Notes: generated by a model from the sequence alone, not told the origin. A DNA stretch of 64,000 nt from Streptomyces sp. Tu6071 (GCF_000213055.1 NZ_CM001165.1:1178001-1242000), one strand, 5' to 3'. Positions 26,951 through 36,563 are shown, counted from the stretch's first letter. Numbers and translations: made by a program.

Positions 26951-27622
26951 ATGCGCGAAGACTCCCCCCTTCCTGCCCCCGAAACGGCCCGTCCGGAACC
27001 CGGTGCCGGCGGAGGGCGCCGCGAGCGCCAGCGCCTGCGCCGCCGCAACGAGCTCTACGACGTCGCCCTCGGGCTGTTCGTCGAGAAGGGCTACGAGGGG
27101 ACGACCATGGAGGACATCGCCGACCGCGCGGACGTGGCGCGGGCGACGGTCTTCAACCACTTCCCCCGCAAGGCCGTCTTCCTCCAGGAATGGGCGCGGC
27201 GACGCCGGGAGGCCGCGCTGGTGGCCGCCCACCGGTCCGACGCGGCGGACACCTCGCTGCGCGCGGTCCTCCTGCGCTACTTCGGCGAGCTGGGACGGGT
27301 CTCGCAGGGGACGCGGGAGGCGAGCGTCGCCATGCTCACGGGCTCGGTCCACGCGACGGACATCTGGCGCAGGTCGCCGCTGGCCGCCGAACTGGCCGAC
27401 ATCGTCCGCACGGCCACGCCCGAGGGCGACCTCGCGCCCGGCCTGGACGCCGATCGTCTCGGCCTGCTCCTGTCGGGCGCGTACTTCGTCATCCTCGTCA
27501 CGTGGGTCAGCGAGGAGCCCGCCCCGTTCGACATCACCGACGAGCTGATGGCGATGGTGGACACCGTGCTCTACGGCGGGGTCCCGGACGGCGACCGGGG
27601 TGCGGACCACGGCGCCGCCTAG
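26951..27622 (+). CDS. TetR/AcrR-family regulator
   Basis: A 223-residue repressor. ATG at 26951 (AGAGG five bases upstream) is preferred over an earlier in-frame start because that start lies inside the inverted repeat. The N-terminal HTH is LFVEKGYEGTTMEDIADRAD, VARATVFNHFPRKAVFLQEW. The C-terminal all-helical ligand and dimerisation domain follows. It is divergent from the alpha/beta-hydrolase/membrane protein pair and almost certainly controls them and itself through the 12-bp inverted repeat at 26850-26904. The inducer is unknown. Confidence 0.9.
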   Translation: MREDSPLPAPETARPEPGAGGGRRERQRLRRRNELYDVALGLFVEKGYEGTTMEDIADRADVARATVFNHFPRKAVFLQEWARRRREAALVAAHRSDAADTSLRAVLLRYFGELGRVSQGTREASVAMLTGSVHATDIWRRSPLAAELADIVRTATPEGDLAPGLDADRLGLLLSGAYFVILVTWVSEEPAPFDITDELMAMVDTVLYGGVPDGDRGADHGAA

Positions 27623-27868
27623 CGGCCTGACCGCCTGGCCGCCCCGCTGCCGAGGGGGCGTTCGGCACAGGACCTCGGACGGGTGCGCGAAGCCCGAGGA
27701 TGAGTGCGGCCGGGGCCGCTCCCCCGCACCCGCCATCGGGCTCGCACGGGTGTGGGGAACGCCGGAACAGCCCTCATCCACCCGGGCTTTGGCCTGCCAC
27801 TGGAGCTGCGTCACGATCCGCGTGTCCGGCAGCTCCAGCCCCCGTGCCCGCCCCGGTTCTCGTGGTCG

Positions 27869-28639
27869 TCAGGAGATGCCCCGTGCCCGCGCCTCGCGTG
27901 TCGCGGTGGTGAGGCCCTTGGCGGAGGGGGCGCCGTGGCCGGGCAGGACGAGGTGTTGCGGGAGTGCGGCGAGGCGGTCCAGGGAGGCGAGGGCGGTGGC
28001 GCTGTCGGCGGTGAAGGCGCGGCAGACGGTGCCGGGTCCGTGGTGGCCGGTCATGCCGTCGAGCGTGACCAGGGCGTCGCCGGTGAGGACCGCGTCGTGC
28101 CCCGGGAAGACATAGGTCGTGCTGCCCGGGGTGTGGCCGGGCGTGGTCAGCGCCCTGGGGCGGCCGGGGAGGGCATCGAAGGTGTGGTCGCCGTCGAAGG
28201 CGCGCGCGTGCGGGAAGGGCGCGGCGGTGAAGCCGCCGCGCAGCGCCATGTGCAGGGGGGTCGCGAGGGCGGCGGGGCGGCGCAGGAGGTAGGGCGCCAT
28301 GGAGCGTTCCGGCTTGGCGTGGCGCAGGGAGCTGCGCGGCCCGTCCGTGAGGGTGGCCGCGTCAGCCCGTGGGGTCCAGATCTCGGCGCCGGCCGCGTGC
28401 AGAGGGGCGGCCAGGCCGGTGTGGTCCGGGTGGGTGTGGGTGAGCAGGACGGCGCGGATGTCGGAGAGGGCGCGGCCGGTGGTGGCGAGGTGCGCGCGCA
28501 GTTGCCGCAGGTGGGCGGGCAGGCCCGCGTCCACGAGCAGGAGGCCGTCCTGATGGTGCACCAGATAGAAGTTGACCACGTCGTCGCCGAGGCGGTCGAT
28601 GCCGGGGGCGACGGCGCGGACGCGGGAGGTGCGGCTCAT
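27869..28639 (-). CDS. Metallo-beta-lactamase-fold hydrolase (glyoxalase II-like)
   Basis: A 256-residue cytoplasmic zinc hydrolase. Metal-binding motif LLTHTHPDHTGLAAPLH, then TTPGHTPGST and LTGDALVTLDG, and a final PGHGAPSAKG, in the order of the lactonase/glyoxalase II group. NFYLVHHQDGLLLVDAGLP at the N-terminus is the typical first strands. It is divergent from the TetR gene at 28760 across 120 bp and is probably its target. Lactone or thioester hydrolysis is possible. 246 bp separates it from the previous gene, with no gene seen in that gap. Confidence 0.87.
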   Translation of the reverse strand: MSRTSRVRAVAPGIDRLGDDVVNFYLVHHQDGLLLVDAGLPAHLRQLRAHLATTGRALSDIRAVLLTHTHPDHTGLAAPLHAAGAEIWTPRADAATLTDGPRSSLRHAKPERSMAPYLLRRPAALATPLHMALRGGFTAAPFPHARAFDGDHTFDALPGRPRALTTPGHTPGSTTYVFPGHDAVLTGDALVTLDGMTGHHGPGTVCRAFTADSATALASLDRLAALPQHLVLPGHGAPSAKGLTTATREARARGIS

Positions 28640-28721
28640 GATCGGCTCCGGCGGGGTGCGGGGTGGACCGCGCGGGAGAATGGCGCGGTGGCGCGGCGGG
28701 AAGCGCCGCCGCGCTATTTTC

Positions 28722-28740
28722 GTTACAACGTACTGTACTG
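28722..28740. promoter_or_regulatory. AT-rich candidate operator/promoter
   Basis: A short AT-rich patch between the divergent metallo-hydrolase and TetR genes contains TACA (28724-28727) and TGTA (28734-28737) as inverted half-sites within GTTACAACGTACTGTAC. This suits a TetR dimer site overlapping both promoters. Confidence 0.45.
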
Positions 28741-28759
28741 AATATGGGGAGGCTCGCGC

Positions 28760-29401
28760 GTGCCGTCAACCGATCCGGCAGGGCGCAGGGTGTACGACGC
28801 CAGCGGACGCCGGGCGGCGGCCCGCCGCACGCGCGCCGCCGTCCTGGGCGCCTGCCGGGAACTGCTGCTGACCGAGGGCTACCGGGCGACGACGATCCGC
28901 GCGGTGGCGGCGCGCGCCGAGGTCTCGCCCGAGATGGTCTACAAGGCGTACCGCGGCAAGGCCGGGCTGATGAAAGCGCTGTGGGACACCACGCTGGCCG
29001 GGGACGACGAGCCCGTGCCGATGTCCGAGCGGGCCGCCCTGCGCCAGGTGTGGGCCGAGCCGGACGCGCACGAGAAGCTGCGCGGGTACGCGGCCTTCGT
29101 GTGCGGCGTCCACCAGCGCACCGCCGCGCTGTTCTCGCTGCTGAGCGAGGCCGGTGCCGAGGTGGCAGAGGTGCTGGCGGAGACCGAGCGGGAGCGCCTC
29201 GTCGGCGTCACCGCCTTCACCGGGCACCTCGCCGAGCGGGGACTGCTACGGGCGGGAACGGACCCGGCCCGCGCGGCCGACGGGGTCTGGGCACTGACCG
29301 GCCCGCACGTCTACGACCGGCTCACCGGCGCCCGGCAGTGGCCCGCCTCCGAGTACCGGCAGTGGCTGGCCCGGACGCTCGCGGCCGACCTCCTCCCCTG
29401 A
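28760..29401 (+). CDS. TetR-family regulator
   Basis: A 213-residue regulator. GTG at 28760 follows GGGGAGG. The HTH is LLLTEGYRATTIRAVAARAE, VSPEMVYKAYRGKAGLMKAL; the C-terminal helical domain (CGVHQRTAALFSLLSEAGAE) matches the TetR_C type seen in many actinobacterial regulators of unknown ligand. It is divergent from the metallo-hydrolase, with an AT-rich palindromic site between them. Convergent with recQ (22-bp gap). Confidence 0.9.
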   Translation: MPSTDPAGRRVYDASGRRAAARRTRAAVLGACRELLLTEGYRATTIRAVAARAEVSPEMVYKAYRGKAGLMKALWDTTLAGDDEPVPMSERAALRQVWAEPDAHEKLRGYAAFVCGVHQRTAALFSLLSEAGAEVAEVLAETERERLVGVTAFTGHLAERGLLRAGTDPARAADGVWALTGPHVYDRLTGARQWPASEYRQWLARTLAADLLP

Positions 29402-29423
29402 CGCCCGGCGAGGGCGCGTGTGC

Positions 29424-31130
29424 TCAGGCCCCGACGAGCGGGGTCAGGAGCGACTGTTCGCGTACGGCGTCGAGGGAGAGGGTCCGGTAGCCCGCCTCGG
29501 TGAAGAGCACCGTGAGGCGGTCCGCCTCGCCGCTCATGACCTCGCCCTCGCCCCAGGCGCGGTGGCTGACCCGGGTGCCGGGCGGGAACTCGGGGGCGGT
29601 GGGGATCGCGGCCGAGGGTGCGGTGGAGCCGCCGGTCCCGGCGAGCACGGCGGGACCGCGCGCCCCGTCCGCGTGCTCGCTCGCCTCGCAGTTGTCGCAG
29701 CCCGCGCACTCCCCCGCCGGGAGGTCCTCGCCGAAGTAGCCGAGCAGCGCGCGGCGACGGCAGCCCTCGCTCTCCGCGTAGCCGCGCATCATCTCCACGC
29801 GGCTGCGCTCCAGGCGGGTGCGGGCCTCGGCGAGGCGTACCGCCTCCCGCGCGCAGGTGTCCCTGCGCGCGCCGGGCACCGCGCGTATCCCCGCCTCCTC
29901 CAGGAGGAGTCCCCCGGCCTCGGAGAGCAGGTGGACCAGGGAGGTGAGCGCGGAGTGGGTCAGCCCGGTCTCCTCCCGCAGCACCGTGGGCGGTACCGGG
30001 CCCGTGTGCGCGCGCACCCGGTCCATGAGCGCGGCGAGCGCGGCCTCGTCGGGGTGGCCGGAGGCGCGGTAGCGCTGGACGCCGAGGTCCTCGGAGCGGT
30101 AGCCGAGGATCGCGCGGGCGGGGCGCCCGTCGCGGCCCGCGCGGCCGAGTTCCTGGTAGTACGCGTCGAGCGAGCCGGGCACGGAGGCGTGCAGTACGAA
30201 GCGCACGTCGGTCTTGTCGATGCCCATGCCGAAGGCCGAGGTCGCCACGACGACGTCGAGTTCGCCCGTGTGGAAGGCGTCGTGGACGGCGGAGCGGGCC
30301 GCTCCGGTCATCCCCGCGTGGTAGGCGGCGCCGGAGAAGCCGAGCGAGGAGAGTTCCGCCGCGTACCGCTCGGTCTCCTTGCGGGTTCCGGCGTAGACGA
30401 TGCCGGGCTTCGCCTCGCCGGCCGCGCGCTCGACGACCCAGCGGGACTTGGCCTCCTCGTCCCGGTGCCGGACCACTTCGAGGTGGATCTCGGGGCGGTC
30501 GAAGCCGGACACGATCTCGCGGGCGCCGGGCATACGGAGGTGGCGCAGGATGTCGGCCCGGACGGGCGGCGCGGCGCTCGCGGTGAGGGCGAGGAGCGGC
30601 GGGTGGCCGATCCGGTCGCGGACACGGCCGAGCGCGAGGTAGTCGGGGCGGAAGTCGTGACCCCAACTGGACACGCAGTGCGCCTCGTCCACGACCATGA
30701 GGGCGGGCCCGGCGCCGCCGACCATGGCGAGCACGTCGGGCTTGGCGAGTTGTTCGGGCGAGACGAAGAGGAAGTCGAGCGCGCCCTCGCGCACCCGCTC
30801 CCAAGTCTGGGCGTTCTCGCGCGCCCGCTGCGAGGAGTTGACGGCCGAGGCGCGGGCCCCGGCGCTGCGGCCGAGGGCCGAGACCTGGTCGCGCTGGAGC
30901 GCGATGAGGGGGCTGACGACGAGCACGGGGCCGTCCAGGAGGACACCGGGGACCTGGTAGACCGCGGATTTCCCGGCGCCGGTCGGCATCACGACGATCG
31001 TGTCCTCGCCCGCCATCACGGCCTCCATGGCGGCGAGTTGCGCGGGCCGCAGTTCCTCCCAGCCGAAGACCTCGCGGGCGGCGTCGCCCAGGCGTGAGCG
31101 GACGGAGGGGCGGCGGGCGGCGCGGGGCAT
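29424..31130 (-). CDS. recQ: RecQ-family ATP-dependent DNA helicase
   Basis: A 568-residue 3'-5' DNA helicase (SF2). Walker A MPTGAGKS (48-55); the DEAH box with the RecQ aromatic loop VVDEAHCVSSWGHDFRPDY; motif VI YYQELGRAGRDGRPA; the zinc-binding cysteines in EGCRRRALLGYFGEDLPAGE and CAGCDNCE. The RQC winged helix looks short and no HRDC domain follows. Instead the C-terminus (~495-560) has FPPGTRVSHRAWGEGEV... RLTVLFTEAGYRTLS, a small beta-barrel like the C-terminal Tudor/KOW module of UvrD/PcrA helicases. Role: replication-fork and recombination repair. Monocistronic; ATG at 31130. Confidence 0.93.
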   Translation of the reverse strand: MPRAARRPSVRSRLGDAAREVFGWEELRPAQLAAMEAVMAGEDTIVVMPTGAGKSAVYQVPGVLLDGPVLVVSPLIALQRDQVSALGRSAGARASAVNSSQRARENAQTWERVREGALDFLFVSPEQLAKPDVLAMVGGAGPALMVVDEAHCVSSWGHDFRPDYLALGRVRDRIGHPPLLALTASAAPPVRADILRHLRMPGAREIVSGFDRPEIHLEVVRHRDEEAKSRWVVERAAGEAKPGIVYAGTRKETERYAAELSSLGFSGAAYHAGMTGAARSAVHDAFHTGELDVVVATSAFGMGIDKTDVRFVLHASVPGSLDAYYQELGRAGRDGRPARAILGYRSEDLGVQRYRASGHPDEAALAALMDRVRAHTGPVPPTVLREETGLTHSALTSLVHLLSEAGGLLLEEAGIRAVPGARRDTCAREAVRLAEARTRLERSRVEMMRGYAESEGCRRRALLGYFGEDLPAGECAGCDNCEASEHADGARGPAVLAGTGGSTAPSAAIPTAPEFPPGTRVSHRAWGEGEVMSGEADRLTVLFTEAGYRTLSLDAVREQSLLTPLVGA

Positions 31131-31398
31131 GGGGGCCTCCTGGTACGGGTGCGGCGAGGACCCCGTCCGGTGGGCCCCGGCGAGGATGCCGGGCGTGTAC
31201 CCGGCCCCTGGCCGCGCACGACGCGCGGAGCGGATTTTTCGCGGGGAATCTCCTCGCGCGCCCGTCCGCTTGACGTTTCCTCACCGCGAGCGGCCGGATT
31301 CCGCCGGTGGCAGGATTCCGGCGGCCGATTCCCGGCGGCGGTACGGCTACGTGGCGACGGGTTTCCGCGGCGGCGGGTCGTCCGCGAGTCGCTGTCCG

Positions 31399-32406
31399 CT
31401 ACCGGCTCAGCCACCACACGAGCGCCCCGCCGAGGACGAGGAGGAGGCACAGGGCGGCGTTCGTGCGGCGGTAGTCGACGAGGAGGGCGACGAACTCGCG
31501 GATCGTGGCGCTGGGCCAGAAGTACGGGGCCGTGGGCGCCCCGACGACGTGGCCGCGGACGCCGACGCGGCGGGCGGTGACGGCGGTGCGGAAGACGTGG
31601 TAGTTGCTCGTCACGACGACGCACCGGTAGCCGGGCCTCGCCTTCGCCATGAGCGCGTGACTGTTGCGCAGGTTCTCGCCGGTCGTCGCGGAGTGCTCCT
31701 CGCGCACGAGGAGCCGCTCGGGGAAACCCTTCTCCCGGACGTACCGCGCCATCGCCTCCGCCTCGGGGAGCGCCTCGTCGCCGCCCTTGCCGCCGGAGAG
31801 GAGCAGGAGCGGCTCGCGCCCCCGCTTCGTGAGCTTGCGGTGCGCGGAGAGTCCCCGGTCGAGCCGGGCGGCGAGCAGCGGCGAGACGCGTTCGCCGCCG
31901 AGCAGTCCCGCGCCGAGCACCACGACGTAGTCGGTCCTCCGGCGGACGCGGACGTGCCCGTAGAGGAAGGCGTAGGCGAGCATGCAGGCGAAGAGGAAGC
32001 CGAAGTACCCGGCGATCGCGGTGATCGTGCCGGCGAGCACGAGCAGGGTGCGGGCGTGCAGGACGAAGGCGGTGACGAGCAGCGCGGCGAGCGCGAGCAG
32101 CCCGAGCCCGGCGAGGAGCGAGAGCAGGTTGGCGGGCCCTCGGCCTTCCCTGCGGACCATCGTGACGCCGTTGGCGAGGAGGAAAGGAACCGGTACGAGG
32201 ACGCACAGCGCGCCGACGACGACGCCCGCCACCGCCACGTCCCGCCCGGCGAGGGTGTCCTCGCGTATGAGCGTGAAGCACCAGGCGGCGAGGGCGAAGA
32301 CGAGGGACAGGCCGAGGAGGACGGCGTTGCTGAAGCGGCGCCGGTCCCTGAGCACCCCCACGCAGAACACGAGGAACGTCACGGCCGCGGGGGCGTAGGC
32401 CAACAT
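31399..32406 (-). CDS. YdcF/SanA/ElyC-type (DUF218) membrane protein
   Basis: A 335-residue protein with a membrane-embedded N-terminal half (~1-165, about five helices, e.g. VLLGLSLVFALAAWCFTLI, SLLAGLGLLALAALLVTAFV) and a C-terminal DUF218 domain. The DUF218 motifs are present: TDYVVVLGAGLLGGERVSP, LLLSGGKGGDE, SATTGENLRNS, VVVTSNYHVFR. E. coli homologues (ElyC, SanA) act in envelope integrity and peptidoglycan/lipid-carrier balance; the DUF218 domain is extracytoplasmic there. A last helix (LCLLLVLGGALVWWLSR) re-enters the membrane. ATG at 32406. The 268 bp before recQ carries no gene. Confidence 0.88.
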   Translation of the reverse strand: MLAYAPAAVTFLVFCVGVLRDRRRFSNAVLLGLSLVFALAAWCFTLIREDTLAGRDVAVAGVVVGALCVLVPVPFLLANGVTMVRREGRGPANLLSLLAGLGLLALAALLVTAFVLHARTLLVLAGTITAIAGYFGFLFACMLAYAFLYGHVRVRRRTDYVVVLGAGLLGGERVSPLLAARLDRGLSAHRKLTKRGREPLLLLSGGKGGDEALPEAEAMARYVREKGFPERLLVREEHSATTGENLRNSHALMAKARPGYRCVVVTSNYHVFRTAVTARRVGVRGHVVGAPTAPYFWPSATIREFVALLVDYRRTNAALCLLLVLGGALVWWLSR

Positions 32407-32486
32407 GCGGAGAGTCTAGAGGCCGTCGCGCGGCACGCGGGCCGAACGGTGCGGTGCCGCCTTGCCGACGTTGCTCGGCGGGCCCG

Positions 32487-32530
32487 CGCGACCGACCGCG
32501 GACACGACCGACCGACCGCGGACGCGACAG
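32487..32530. repeat. Short direct repeat near katA end
   Basis: The unit CGACCGACCGCGGACACGAC occurs twice in tandem around 32487-32530 (second copy with A to G), between the YdcF-type gene and the katA terminator. Confidence 0.4.
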
Positions 32531-32588
32531 CTCACCGACACCGCCGACCGCCCGCCCTGCCGCGCGAGCGGCGGGCTCCCCGGCACAC

Positions 32589-32626
32589 CCCGGCCCCGCC
32601 ACCCGGGTCGGGATGGCGGGGCCGGG
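32589..32626 (-). terminator. katA terminator hairpin
   Basis: CCCGGCCCCGCCA (32589-32601) pairs perfectly with TGGCGGGGCCGGG (32614-32626) around a 12-base loop, 13 bp past the catalase stop. Confidence 0.75.
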
Positions 32627-32638
32627 AAGGGGCGGGGC

Positions 32639-34156
32639 TCATGCCTTGTGCTGCATGGACTCCCGGGCGGGGTTCGCCTGCTTGTCCGCCTTCGGGTCGC
32701 GCTCCGCGGCCTTCGCGCGCACGCCCTTCTCGATGCGGGTGCCGGTCTCCTCGTCGATGTGCCGCCAGTAGGCGAAGGCACGCTCCAGGACGGGTTCCGT
32801 CACGCCGTTGAGCAGGTGGCCGACGACGTTCTCCACGAGGCGCTCGCGCGCGGCCTCGTCCATGACCTCCCGTACCAGCGTGTGTGCCTGTCCCCAGTCG
32901 TCGTCCTCGGGGTGGCTCACGTAGCCGACGCGGGTGATCTCGCCGTCGGCGTGCCAGCTCGGCGGGGTGCCGAAGCGCTCGGTGTCGGCCGCCGGGCCGC
33001 CCTTGGAGTTGGGCGCGTAGACCGGGTCCGTCGTCTTGCGGAAGGCCATCTGGCCGTCCTTCGCATACGAATGGACGGGGACGACCGGGGCGTTGACGGG
33101 GAGCTGCTGGTAGTTGGCGCCGATGCGGTAGCGGTGGGCGTCCGCGTAGGAGAAGAGGCGGCCCAGGAGCATCCGGTCCGGGCTCGGACCGATGCCGGGC
33201 ACGAAGTTGTTCGGCTGGAAGGCCGCCTGCTCGATCTCGGCGTGGTGGTCGGTGGGGTTGCGGTCGAGTGTCATGCGGCCGACCTCGATGAGCGGGTAGT
33301 CGCCGTGCGACCACACCTTCGTGAGGTCGAAGGGGTTGAAGCGGTAGCCCTCGGCATCCGCGTACGGCATGACCTGCACGTACAGCGTCCAGCTCGGGAA
33401 CTCGCCGTCCCTGATGTGCTCGAAGAGGTCCCGCGTGTGGTAGTCGGTGTCCGCCGAGGCCATCTGGTCGGCCTCGTCCTGGGTGAAGTGCTCCAGGCCC
33501 TGGTCGGTCTTGAAGTGGTACTTGACCCAGAACCGCTCGCCGCTCGCGTTGCTCCACTGGTAGGTGTGCGATCCGTAGCCGTTCATGTGCCGCCACGTGC
33601 GCGGGATGCCCCGGTCGCCCATGAGCCAGGCCACCTGGTGGGCGGACTCGGGCGAGAGCGTCCAGAAGTCCCACTGCATGTCGTGGTCGCGGAGGTTGTT
33701 GTCCGCGCGGCGCTTCTGGGAGCGGATGAAGTGCTGGAACTTCATCGGGTCCTTGATGAAGAAGACCGGGGTGTTGTTGCCGACGAGGTCGTAGTTGCCC
33801 TGCGAGGTGTAGAACTTCAGGGCGAAACCGCGCGGGTCGCGCCACGTGTCCGGGCTCCCCCGCTCCCCCGCCACGGTCGAGAACCGGGCGAGCAGTTCGG
33901 TACGGGTGCCGGGCCGGAACACCTCCGCCTTCGTGTACGCCGTCACGTCCCCGGTCACCTCGAAGTGGCCGAAGGCGCCGCTGCCCTTGGCGTGCGGCTG
34001 CCGCTCCGGGATGCGCTCCCGGTTGAACTGGGCCATCTGCTCGATGAGATACCCGTCCTGAAGCAGCAGCGGCCCGCCCGCTCCCACGGTGAGGGAGTGC
34101 TCGTCGCTCTCGACGGGCGCCCCCGAGTCCGTGGTGGTCGCCGGGATGTCGGACAT
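32639..34156 (-). CDS. katA: Monofunctional haem catalase
   Basis: A 505-residue catalase converting hydrogen peroxide to water and oxygen in the cytoplasm; small-subunit (clade 3-like) length. ATG at 34156 follows GAGGAGAGG. Distal His55 in [15 protein letters not shown], the Asn-containing [17 protein letters not shown], and the proximal haem Tyr in [14 protein letters not shown] are present, as is the substrate-channel region [20 protein letters not shown]. The His-Gln-Pro variation before AKG is slightly unusual but compatible with the family. Monocistronic with a strong terminator. No regulator (such as a Fur-family CatR) lies beside it. Confidence 0.96.
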   Translation of the reverse strand: MSDIPATTTDSGAPVESDEHSLTVGAGGPLLLQDGYLIEQMAQFNRERIPERQPHAKGSGAFGHFEVTGDVTAYTKAEVFRPGTRTELLARFSTVAGERGSPDTWRDPRGFALKFYTSQGNYDLVGNNTPVFFIKDPMKFQHFIRSQKRRADNNLRDHDMQWDFWTLSPESAHQVAWLMGDRGIPRTWRHMNGYGSHTYQWSNASGERFWVKYHFKTDQGLEHFTQDEADQMASADTDYHTRDLFEHIRDGEFPSWTLYVQVMPYADAEGYRFNPFDLTKVWSHGDYPLIEVGRMTLDRNPTDHHAEIEQAAFQPNNFVPGIGPSPDRMLLGRLFSYADAHRYRIGANYQQLPVNAPVVPVHSYAKDGQMAFRKTTDPVYAPNSKGGPAADTERFGTPPSWHADGEITRVGYVSHPEDDDWGQAHTLVREVMDEAARERLVENVVGHLLNGVTEPVLERAFAYWRHIDEETGTRIEKGVRAKAAERDPKADKQANPARESMQHKA

Positions 34157-34312
34157 GTGGCCGCCTCTCCTCGCTGTCGTGCGCGGCGCTCCGCTCCGCC
34201 GGAGACGGGCCGGGGCCGCTCCGTCCGCGTATCCCTTGGGACGGAGGCGAAACATGCGCGGGCGGTGTGTCCACCCGGACGGGGCGGACGCGGGCGGGGT
34301 AGAGCTGGGGAG

Positions 34313-34633
34313 GTGACAGAGGAGCGGGAACCGGAACGGACGGCGGACGGGCGCTACGTGCTCGTACGGGGCCGCCGCTGGCGCGCCACCGACCCCGCGC
34401 TGCCCGAGGAGGTCGCGCGGCGGCTGCGGCACCACCTGATGGCCGCGCGGCGGGCCGTGGGCGCGGCGCTGCGCGCGGAGGACGCGGCGGCCGAGCGGGC
34501 GGCCCGGGAGCGGGTGGGGATCGCGAAGCGGGCGCTGGGCGAGCGGGGCGAGCCGCCGTGGTGGGAGCAGGACACGGCGGCGCGTGAACGGCGCTGGGAG
34601 GAGGGACTGCGGGCGCTCGACGAGAGCGGGTGA
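34313..34633 (+). CDS. Small conserved actinobacterial protein
   Basis: A 106-residue cytoplasmic protein. GTG at 34313 follows GGGGAG directly. The N-terminus [20 protein letters not shown] is a compact beta motif, and the rest is one or two long charged helices ([40 protein letters not shown]). Streptomyces homologues are commonly mislabelled 'biopolymer transporter Tol', but nothing here suggests a transporter. It lies divergently upstream of katA (156 bp), so shared regulation is possible. Function unknown. Confidence 0.75.
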   Translation: MTEEREPERTADGRYVLVRGRRWRATDPALPEEVARRLRHHLMAARRAVGAALRAEDAAAERAARERVGIAKRALGERGEPPWWEQDTAARERRWEEGLRALDESG

Positions 34634-34760
34634 AGCACCCGAGAGAGGGGGTGAAGCCCCGAGGAGCGGGTGAGGCCCCGAGGGAGCGGGTGAGGTCCGG
34701 CAGCGCGTGCGGCCCCGAGGGAGCGGGTGAAACCCCGCAGCGCGTGCGGCCCCGCCCCCC
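34623..34760. repeat. Degenerate tandem repeat between two genes
   Basis: The motif GAGCGGGTGAGGCCCCGAGG recurs with variations about five times between 34623 and 34740; CAGCGCGTGCGGCCCCG occurs twice. It starts at the end of the small protein gene and fills the convergent gap before the PAP2 gene. Probably replication slippage of terminator-like sequence. Confidence 0.55.
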
Positions 34761-34814
34761 TTAGCGGCCGAAGCCCCGGCCCCGTGGGCGGCTGAGGCAA
34801 GCCACGGCCCCGCC

Positions 34815-35606
34815 TCAGCCCCTCGCCGGCCTGCTCTCGTGCGGGTCCGGCTCCGGGTGCGCGTCGGTGATCTCGGGTTCCAGGCCGTCCGCGAGCGCCT
34901 CCCCGGCGTGCCCGGTGTCGGTGCGCCAGCTCCGGAAGGCCCAGGCGGTCGCCGCGACGACCACGAGGCCGAGCAGGCAGCCGCCGACGACGTCGCTGAA
35001 CCAGTGCACGCCGAGCGCGACGCGCGTGAAGCACACGCCGACGACGGAGACGATGCCGACCGCCCAGCACACGGGTCGCCAGGCCCGCGGCACGAAGGGC
35101 AGCAGGACGAGGACGAGGACGGCGAAGGACGTCGTGGCCGTCATCGCGTGGCCGGAGGGGAAGGAGTAGCCGGGCGCGTGCGCCACCGGGTCCTGGAAGG
35201 CGGGGCGGGCCCGCTCCACGGCGAGCTTCACGAGCAGTCCCACGAGCCCCCCGGCGACCGCCGTGACCCCTGACCAGGCGGCGAGCCGCCAGGCGCGCCG
35301 GTACAGCAGCCAGCAGGTGAGCGCGGCGACGGCGAGACGCAGCGTCACCGGGTCCCACACGTGGTCCGACAGGAGGCGCAGCGTCGAGGTCCACGCCGGG
35401 TGGTCGAGCGCGACCCGGTTGAGCCGCCCCGCCGCGCCCGCGTCGACCCGGTGCAGCGGCTGCCACTTGGTCTCCACGAGCACCACGAGCAGCCCGAAGG
35501 GCACGGCGCCGAGCGCGGTGACGGCGGCGGCACCGAGCAGCCGGACACCGAACCTGCGGTCGGCGGGCCGCCGGTAGCGGTCGGCGAGGCGGCGCAGCAG
35601 GGGCAC
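34815..35606 (-). CDS. PAP2-family membrane phosphatase
   Basis: A 263-residue integral membrane lipid phosphatase. All three PAP2 active-site motifs are visible: KLAVERARP (motif 1), [13 protein letters not shown] (motif 2), [15 protein letters not shown] (motif 3), spaced over five or six helices. Likely substrates are phosphatidic acid or polyprenyl pyrophosphate. GTG at 35606 follows the BrkB stop by three bases, so it is the last gene of a tightly packed leftward operon with BrkB and the PAP2-DAGK fusion. The C-terminal ~35 residues are an acidic cytosolic tail ([19 protein letters not shown]). Confidence 0.92.
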   Translation of the reverse strand: MPLLRRLADRYRRPADRRFGVRLLGAAAVTALGAVPFGLLVVLVETKWQPLHRVDAGAAGRLNRVALDHPAWTSTLRLLSDHVWDPVTLRLAVAALTCWLLYRRAWRLAAWSGVTAVAGGLVGLLVKLAVERARPAFQDPVAHAPGYSFPSGHAMTATTSFAVLVLVLLPFVPRAWRPVCWAVGIVSVVGVCFTRVALGVHWFSDVVGGCLLGLVVVAATAWAFRSWRTDTGHAGEALADGLEPEITDAHPEPDPHESRPARG

Positions 35607-35609
35607 GGT

Positions 35610-36563
35610 TCACACTCCGGGGTCGGGTTGCACGGGCCCGGGCACGTGGGCGCGGGATGCCTCGAGCTGGGCGGCGAAGGAGAGCCCGAGGAAGAGGGCC
35701 ACCGAGGTGAGGTACGCCCACAGCAGCAGCGACATGAAGGCGCTGAGCGGTCCGTACACGGTGTCGAAGGAACCGCTCAGGCGCAGGTACAGGCTCAGCA
35801 GCCAGGTCAGCAGCGTCCACAGGCTCAGGTACACGCCGGCTCCGAACGCGAGCCACGTGTAGCCGGGTTGCTTGCGACGCGGGGCGCTGCGGAAGACGAC
35901 GCTCGCGGCGATGAGCGCGAGCAGCAGCCCGACGGGCCAGCGCGCGTACTCCCACACCGTGCGGGCGTGGTCGCCGAGCCCGTAGACGGTGGTCGCGGCG
36001 CCCGCGAGGTCGCCGCCCGCGATCATGACGACGAAGCCGAGACCGAGCGGGATGCCCGCGGTGAGCGCCATGACGAGGCCGCGCCCGTACTTGAGGTGGA
36101 AGGGGCGGTCGCGCTCGTTGCCGTAGATGCGGTTGGCGCCGCGCTCGATCTGGCACATCGCGGTCGTGACGTTGACGAGCGAGAAGATCGCGCCGAACCA
36201 CAGGGCGATCTCGTCGCCGTCGCCGGCCGCGTACTCGCCGCGTTCCAGGGCCTCGTCGACGACCTCCGTGCTGGGCCCGGCGGCGACGCTGTGGATCGTG
36301 AGCTGCGCGAGGCGCCCCAGGTCCTCGGTGTGCAGCGACGTGGAGAGGCCGACGAAGGCGATGACGAGCGGGATGACGGCGAGCACGGTCTGGAGCGCGA
36401 GGGCGCGCGCGTTGGTGAAGCCGTCCGCGTACCGGAAGCGGACGAAGGAGTCCCGGACGAGCTGCCAGCGGCCGTAGCGGCGCAGCGCGGCCAGCGCCTC
36501 GTCGGCGGACAGCTCCTCACCGGTCATGTCCCGGGTCACCGGGACCTTCGAGACGGTGCCCAT
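35610..36563 (-). CDS. YihY/BrkB-family membrane protein
   Basis: A 317-residue polytopic membrane protein with six helices of the YihY/virulence-factor BrkB family. Recognisable segments are RALALQTVLAVIPLVIAFVG, NVTTAMCQIERGANRIYGNE and YGPLSAFMSLLLWAYLTSVA. Relatives have been implicated in envelope lipid transport. ATG at 36563 begins right after the TAG stop (36564-36566) of the upstream gene, and the downstream PAP2 gene follows after three bases. Its place between two lipid-phosphate enzymes favours a lipid-handling role here. Confidence 0.9.
   Translation of the reverse strand: MGTVSKVPVTRDMTGEELSADEALAALRRYGRWQLVRDSFVRFRYADGFTNARALALQTVLAVIPLVIAFVGLSTSLHTEDLGRLAQLTIHSVAAGPSTEVVDEALERGEYAAGDGDEIALWFGAIFSLVNVTTAMCQIERGANRIYGNERDRPFHLKYGRGLVMALTAGIPLGLGFVVMIAGGDLAGAATTVYGLGDHARTVWEYARWPVGLLLALIAASVVFRSAPRRKQPGYTWLAFGAGVYLSLWTLLTWLLSLYLRLSGSFDTVYGPLSAFMSLLLWAYLTSVALFLGLSFAAQLEASRAHVPGPVQPDPGV

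Noticed and set aside
29418..31097. A 559-codon plus-strand frame opposite recQ
   Set aside because: Antisense shadow of RecQ with low-complexity composition.
34313..34633. 'Biopolymer transporter Tol' label for the small protein
   Set aside because: It is a 106-residue soluble charged protein with no membrane segment or TolB/TolR feature.
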